Source of the DNA: Nonomuraea gerenzanensis | Lineage (GTDB): Bacteria > Actinomycetota > Actinomycetes > Streptosporangiales > Streptosporangiaceae | Length of the DNA: 64,000 bases | Assembly (NCBI RefSeq): GCF_020215645.1 | Contig: NZ_CP084058.1 | Coordinates: forward strand, 1,984,001-2,048,000 | Reading direction: 5' to 3' | Part shown: positions 58,600 through 64,000 of the stretch, one piece after another | How positions within the stretch are numbered: position 1 is the first letter of the stretch | Layout: each line of letters starts with the position of its first letter | Translations under genes and position numbers: made by a program | The notes under the pieces: generated by a model | Database searches by the model: none | What the model was told of the DNA's origin: nothing | What the model saw: the letters and a program-made list of their open reading frames with translations, nothing else

Positions 58600-59140
58600 G
58601 AGGGAGCGCGGCGGCGTTGCGCGTCTGAGAGGGCGGCGTGCCGACGCGAGGGGCGGGGCGTCGTCACCAGGGAAAGGCGTGTCGGCGCGAAGGTGCGGAC
58701 GTGGGGGACGGCGTGTCGGCATGGGGGTGAGGTTGGGGCGTTGAAGTGCTGGTGACAGGTGTTGTGGGTGGTGTTGGAGTGGGGTATGTCCGTTCGGGGG
58801 TGGCCGCGGTTTTTGGGGGTTCGGTCTCGGAGCGCGGCTTGATGGAGAGGAGCGGGGGTTTGTGTGGTGATCGGGGGATGAGTGCGTGGTGGGGACGAGG
58901 TAGGGGCGGATGTCCGTTTGACCGCAGACGGTCAGCCTGGGGTGGTGTGGGAGGTAGACTTTTCGATGGCCTGTGACCACAGGCCGACTTCGCATGCCCC
59001 ATTGCGGACCGCGCCATCGGTCCGGGCCATGTGCCCGGCGGGAGCGGGTTCGGGGCATCAGGGCGGCAGACAACGCGCTGTCGCGGCACAACCGAGAACC
59101 GCGCCCATCCGCAGGGCGCCAAGACCTGGAGGACCAGCAC
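58600..59140 (+). promoter_or_regulatory. Upstream and leader region of rpsB with three hairpins
   Basis: There is no gene in 541 bases. The first part is low-complexity. Near rpsB come GGCCTGTG (58968-58975) with CACAGGCC (58978-58985), then GGACCG (59006-59011) with CGGTCC (59018-59023), and CCGGGC (59022-59027) with GCCCGG (59033-59038). The last two share bases 59022-59023 and cannot form together. GGAGG before the start codon is the ribosome site. Confidence 0.55.
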
Positions 59141-60097
59141 ATGGCCCCCGTCGTCACCATGCGACAGCTGCTCGAGAGCGGCGTTCACTTCGGCCACCAG
59201 ACTCGGCGCTGGAACCCGAAGATGAAGCGCTTCATCTTCACCGAGCGCAACGGCATCTACATCATCGACCTGCAGAAGTCTCTGTCGTACATCGACCGTG
59301 CCTATGACTTCGTGAAGGAGACCGTGGCGCACGGCGGCACGATCCTGTTCATCGGCACGAAGAAGCAGGCTCAGGAGGCCATCTCCGAGCAGGCCGCGCG
59401 GGTCGGCATGCCGTACGTCAACCAGCGCTGGCTGGGTGGCATGCTCACCAACTTCTCCACCGTGCACAAGAGGCTGCAGCGTCTGAAGGAGCTCGAGGAG
59501 CTCGACTTCGACAACGTCGCGGGCTCGGGGCTCACCAAGAAGGAGCTCCTCATGCGCCGCCGTGAGAAGGACAAGCTCGAGCGCACGCTCGGCGGTATCC
59601 GCGACATGGGCCGCGTGCCCAGCGCCGTGTGGGTCGTCGACACCAAGAAGGAGCACATCGCGATCAGCGAGGCCAAGAAGCTTGGCATCCCGGTCGTCGC
59701 GATCCTCGACACCAACTGCGACCCCGACGAGGTCGACTACCCGATCCCCGGCAACGACGACGCCATCCGCGCCGTCGGCCTGCTGACCAGGGTCGTCGCC
59801 GATGGTGTCGCCGCCGGTCTGATGGCGCGCTCCGGCGCCGCCCGCGGTGACGAGAAGCCGGCCGCCGCCGAGCCGCTGGCCGAGTGGGAGCGCGAGCTCA
59901 TCGAGCAGGGCACCGGCGAGCGTGCGGCCGACGAGGCACCTGCCGCTCCCGAGGCCGCCGCCGAGGAGGGCGCCGCTGCCGAGGCCGCTGCTCCGGCCGA
60001 GGCTGAGGCCGCCGAGGCTGCTCCCGCCGAGGCTGAGGCCGCCGGCGAGGCCGAGGTCGCTGCTCAGGGCGAGACCGAGACCGAGCAGCAGGCCTGA
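59141..60097 (+). CDS. rpsB: 30S ribosomal protein S2
   Basis: This ribosomal protein is 318 residues long. The first 240 or so are the conserved S2 fold: [53 protein letters not shown] [13 protein letters not shown]. The C-terminal 70 residues are an Ala/Glu-rich tail encoded by GCTGAGGCC-type codon repeats, as in many actinobacteria though long here. I chose ATG 59141 because GGAGG lies 8 bases upstream. S2 joins the 30S subunit last and also binds S1 where present. Confidence 0.96.
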   Translation: MAPVVTMRQLLESGVHFGHQTRRWNPKMKRFIFTERNGIYIIDLQKSLSYIDRAYDFVKETVAHGGTILFIGTKKQAQEAISEQAARVGMPYVNQRWLGGMLTNFSTVHKRLQRLKELEELDFDNVAGSGLTKKELLMRRREKDKLERTLGGIRDMGRVPSAVWVVDTKKEHIAISEAKKLGIPVVAILDTNCDPDEVDYPIPGNDDAIRAVGLLTRVVADGVAAGLMARSGAARGDEKPAAAEPLAEWERELIEQGTGERAADEAPAAPEAAAEEGAAAEAAAPAEAEAAEAAPAEAEAAGEAEVAAQGETETEQQA

Positions 60098-61129
60098 CGT
60101 ACTGCGCGTACGGGGTGCCGCTGGGCTGCTGCGAGGTCCTTGGTTTCGGCTGAGGGCGGATGTGGTGGAGATGCGGCGCCCCGGAGCGACGGCGTGGCTT
60201 GCTGGGCCGGCGAGTTGTCGCCGCGGGGTCCGGCTTGGTCGGGCTTGTTGCGGCGCTGGGCCGGGCCGGGTTACGGCGGGCTGGGCTGGGGTGGCTGTGC
60301 TGGCTTGTCGGCCGGTGTTCTGCTGGTCGGCGGGCGAGTGAGCAAGCAAGGCAACGTGACAGCTGAATAAGGCAAACCACCGGGTGGCCGCGAGTCTCGG
60401 GTGGGCGGTCAGGCAAGGTTGGCGTTCTGGATCGGCAAATGGCTGAGCCTGGACGGCATGCCGGGCGGGTCGCTCCGAGACCTCGGACGGTAAGCCAGGC
60501 CAGGGCGAGGTGGCGGTGAGGCCAGGGTGTCCTGGCTCCTCGCGCCGAGTCGGGATCGGGCTCTTCGCCTGCACGCTTGGAGGCAGGAGCGCGACATCGA
60601 GGCGGATGCTGAGGCGCGGCGCTGCAGCGGATGCTGGTGTCTGGTGCTGAGGCGGAGGCTGAGGCTCAGGCTCAGGCTCAGGCCGATGCTGAGATCAAGG
60701 CTGACGCTGAGGCCAAGGTCGATGGCGAGGTGTGGCGCTGCGGCTAGTGCCGGGGCGCAGCGCTGAGGCACGGCTGAGGTATGGCTGAGGTGCGGCGCCC
60801 AAGCAGGTGCTGAGGTGCCACGCGGAGGCGCGGTGCTGAGGCACGGCTGAGGTGCGGTGCTGGGGCGCGGTGCTGAGGTGCGGTGCTCAAGCAGGTGCTG
60901 AGGCGTGGTGCTGAGGCAAGGGCTGAGGTGTCGCGCTGGGTGGTGCCGAGCTCAGGTGGTACGCCGAGGCGAGGCTGGGCAGTATGCCGGGCGAAGCAGC
61001 AGCGAAGCCGGGCCGGCCCGAGCCCCGAGCAAGACAAGGCTCCTGTACGAACCCAGGGTGGGCGGCCGGATCCCCGGCTCTCGCCCGAACCACGATGACG
61101 ACGACGAAATCCCACAAGGAAAAAGAGCA
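60098..61129. repeat. 1-kb rpsB-tsf spacer packed with GCTGAGG repeats
   Basis: In these 1032 bases I see no clear gene. The heptamer GCTGAGG occurs about fourteen times between 60600 and 60935, and CAAGCAGGTGCTGAGG occurs at about 60799 and 60888. A small open frame at 60631-60747 would encode 38 residues rich in Glu, Gln and Ala (AEAEAEAQAQAQADAE), much like the S2 tail. The last 100 bases before tsf are ordinary leader with AAGGAAAAAGAG as the ribosome site. Confidence 0.7.
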
Positions 61130-62807
<1,678 letters not shown>

Positions 62808-62850
62808 CGGAGCGAGCCCGACACCGCCAGCTAGAAGACAGGGAGCCGCT

Positions 62851-63408
62851 GTGATCGACGAAACCCTCCTCGAAGCCGAGGAAAAGATGGACAAGGCCGT
62901 ATCGGTCGCGAAGGAGGACTTCGCGACCATCCGTACGGGCCGCGTCACCCCCTCGATGTTCAACAAGATCAACGCCGAGTACTACGGCACGCCGACGCCG
63001 ATCCAGCAGTTGGCGTCCTTCCACGTGCCCGAGGCGCGCATGGTGACCATTCAGCCCTACGACAAGGGCTCGACGAATGCGATCATCAAGGCCATCCGCG
63101 ACTCCGACCTCGGCGTGAACCCCACCGACGACGGTCAGGTGATCCGTGTGACGTTCCCGGAGCTGTCCGAGGAGCGCCGCAAGGAGTACATCAAGGTCGC
63201 CAGGAACAAGGGCGAGCACGCCAAGGTGTCGGTGCGCAACATCCGCCGCTCCGCCAAGGAGACCCTGGACAAGATGATCAAGGACGGCGAGGCGGGCGAG
63301 GACGAGGTCAGGCGGGCCGAGAAGGAGCTCGACGACCTCACTCAGAAGCACGTCGCGAAGATCGACGAGCTGCTCAAGCACAAGGAAGCCGAGCTGCTCG
63401 AAGTCTGA
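62851..63408 (+). CDS. frr: Ribosome recycling factor
   Basis: This 185-residue protein splits post-termination ribosomes with EF-G. Its typical two-domain sequence includes [32 protein letters not shown], the conserved ...[14 protein letters not shown] and a long helical C-terminus. The GTG start at 62851 has GGGAG upstream. An imperfect 12-bp hairpin lies after the stop. It is standard in position between pyrH and cdsA. Confidence 0.96.
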   Translation: MIDETLLEAEEKMDKAVSVAKEDFATIRTGRVTPSMFNKINAEYYGTPTPIQQLASFHVPEARMVTIQPYDKGSTNAIIKAIRDSDLGVNPTDDGQVIRVTFPELSEERRKEYIKVARNKGEHAKVSVRNIRRSAKETLDKMIKDGEAGEDEVRRAEKELDDLTQKHVAKIDELLKHKEAELLEV

Positions 63409-63465
63409 GCGGCGCGCCGCACGGCGGGTCGCCCGGAGCGGTCCGTCGCAGGTAGCGGGTCACCT

Positions 63466-63494
63466 ACGGCCCTCGCCCCGATGGCGGGGGCCGT
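63466..63494 (+). terminator. Hairpin between frr and cdsA
   Basis: ACGGCCCTCGCC (63466-63477) pairs with GGCGGGGGCCGT (63483-63494), with one mismatch and a 5-base loop. There is no T-run. It may terminate or attenuate before cdsA. Confidence 0.6.
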
Positions 63495-63511
63495 GGCTCT
63501 TGGAGACGTCT

Positions 63512-64000
63512 GTGGAAGAACGTACGGCTGGCACCAGCTCGAGCGGCGGCAGCCGTACCGGAAGGAACCTGCCCGCCGCGATCGCCGTCGGCCTGGTCCT
63601 GGCCGGGCTGGTCATCGGCACCGTCTACACGATCAAGGAGCTGTTCCTCCTGGTGGTCGTGGGCGCTGTCGGCGTCGGCGTGCTGGAGCTGGTCAAGGCC
63701 TTCGCCACCCGTGAGATCAAGGTGCCCGCCGTGCCCGTGCTGGCGGGCCTGGTGGCGATGCAGGTGGGGGCCTACTGGGGCGGGGCCGAGTGGTTGCTGG
63801 CCACGTTCGCGGTGTTCGCGTTCGTGCTGCTGATCTGGCGGATGTTCAGCGACGGGACGGCCGGTTACGTCCGTGACGCGTCGGCGTCGGTGTTCACGCT
63901 GTTCTATCCGGCGATGCTGAGCGCGTTCGTGGCGCTGATGCTGCACCCGGACGACGGCAACCACCGGGTGCTGATCTTCATCGCGGTGACCGTGGCGAGC
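63512..64000 (+). CDS. cdsA: Phosphatidate cytidylyltransferase CdsA (5' part)
   Basis: 163 codons are visible before the window ends. The enzyme makes CDP-diacylglycerol for phospholipid synthesis in the membrane. A short polar N-terminus (VEERTAGTSSSGG) is followed by membrane segments at about residues 20-40, 45-62, 75-95 and 97-110 and by YPAMLSAFVALML near 135-147. The catalytic signature expected near the C-terminus is outside the window. GTG 63512 has GGAG 6 bases upstream. The assignment rests on the hydrophobic profile, fragments typical of actinobacterial CdsA and the frr-cdsA order. Confidence 0.87.
   Translation, partial: MEERTAGTSSSGGSRTGRNLPAAIAVGLVLAGLVIGTVYTIKELFLLVVVGAVGVGVLELVKAFATREIKVPAVPVLAGLVAMQVGAYWGGAEWLLATFAVFAFVLLIWRMFSDGTAGYVRDASASVFTLFYPAMLSAFVALMLHPDDGNHRVLIFIAVTVAS

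Noticed and set aside
60600..60950. Possible CRISPR or mobile repeat in the rpsB-tsf gap
   Set aside because: The GCTGAGG units are too short and irregularly spaced, with no spacers or terminal inverted repeats.

Overview
The window is high-GC actinobacterial DNA. GTG starts are common, short translational overlaps are everywhere, and the order ffh-rpsP-khpA-rimM-trmD-rplS-lepB-lepB-rnhB-DUF2469-yraN-comM-dprA ... rpsB-tsf-pyrH-frr-cdsA is the standard actinomycete chromosome order. The presence of complete conservons (CvnABCD G-protein-like signalling sets) points to a filamentous actinomycete. A member of the Streptosporangiales (Nonomuraea/Streptosporangium-like) is my best guess, as an inference from gene content and not a database result. 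No rRNA, tRNA, CRISPR array, intact insertion sequence or prophage was seen.

Region 1 (1-6.2 kb) is a putrescine/spermidine uptake and catabolism locus: the tail of a probable binding protein, two permeases, an ATPase, a convergent TetR regulator, a GT1 glycosyltransferase and a PatD-like gamma-aminobutyraldehyde dehydrogenase.

Region 2 (6.3-39.6 kb) is an accessory island built around three complete conservons, at 6.3-11.0, 21.5-25.8 and 35.3-39.6 kb. Between the first two lie small unrelated units: a methyltransferase behind a MerR-type dyad, a TetR pair with two downstream genes, a SHOCT protein and a serine hydrolase. Conservons 2 and 3 are each divergently paired with an NMT1/THI5-type ABC uptake operon. 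The three such transporters in the island (two permeases and one lipoprotein each) have only one ATPase gene between them. Interleaved with them are a PhzS-like flavin monooxygenase, a plant-type O-methyltransferase, an aldehyde dehydrogenase, a DUF3598-like protein and a nitrilase-fold protein that has lost its catalytic Lys and Cys. I read this as a repeated uptake-plus-sensing module for a small, possibly aromatic, nitrogen-containing molecule, with modifying enzymes attached. The ligand is unknown. The kinases and roadblock proteins of conservons 2 and 3 show recent gene conversion.

Region 3 (39.7-46.7 kb) is conserved housekeeping: SRP, ribosomal proteins S16 and L19, tRNA and rRNA maturation, two signal peptidases and RNase HII. 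Region 4 (46.7-51.1 kb) holds a skewed 0.7-kb spacer, then yraN, comM and dprA. Region 5 (51.1-58.6 kb) is more variable. It contains a repeat-bearing gap, an HTH regulator divergent from an alpha/beta hydrolase across a perfect palindrome, xerC behind a G-rich repeat, a repeat-rich M23 peptidase/membrane-protein pair that may be one frameshifted gene, and an MFS exporter divergent from an ArsR regulator across a 16-bp inverted repeat. Region 6 (58.6-64 kb) is rpsB, a 1-kb repeat-filled spacer, tsf, pyrH, frr and the 5' part of cdsA.
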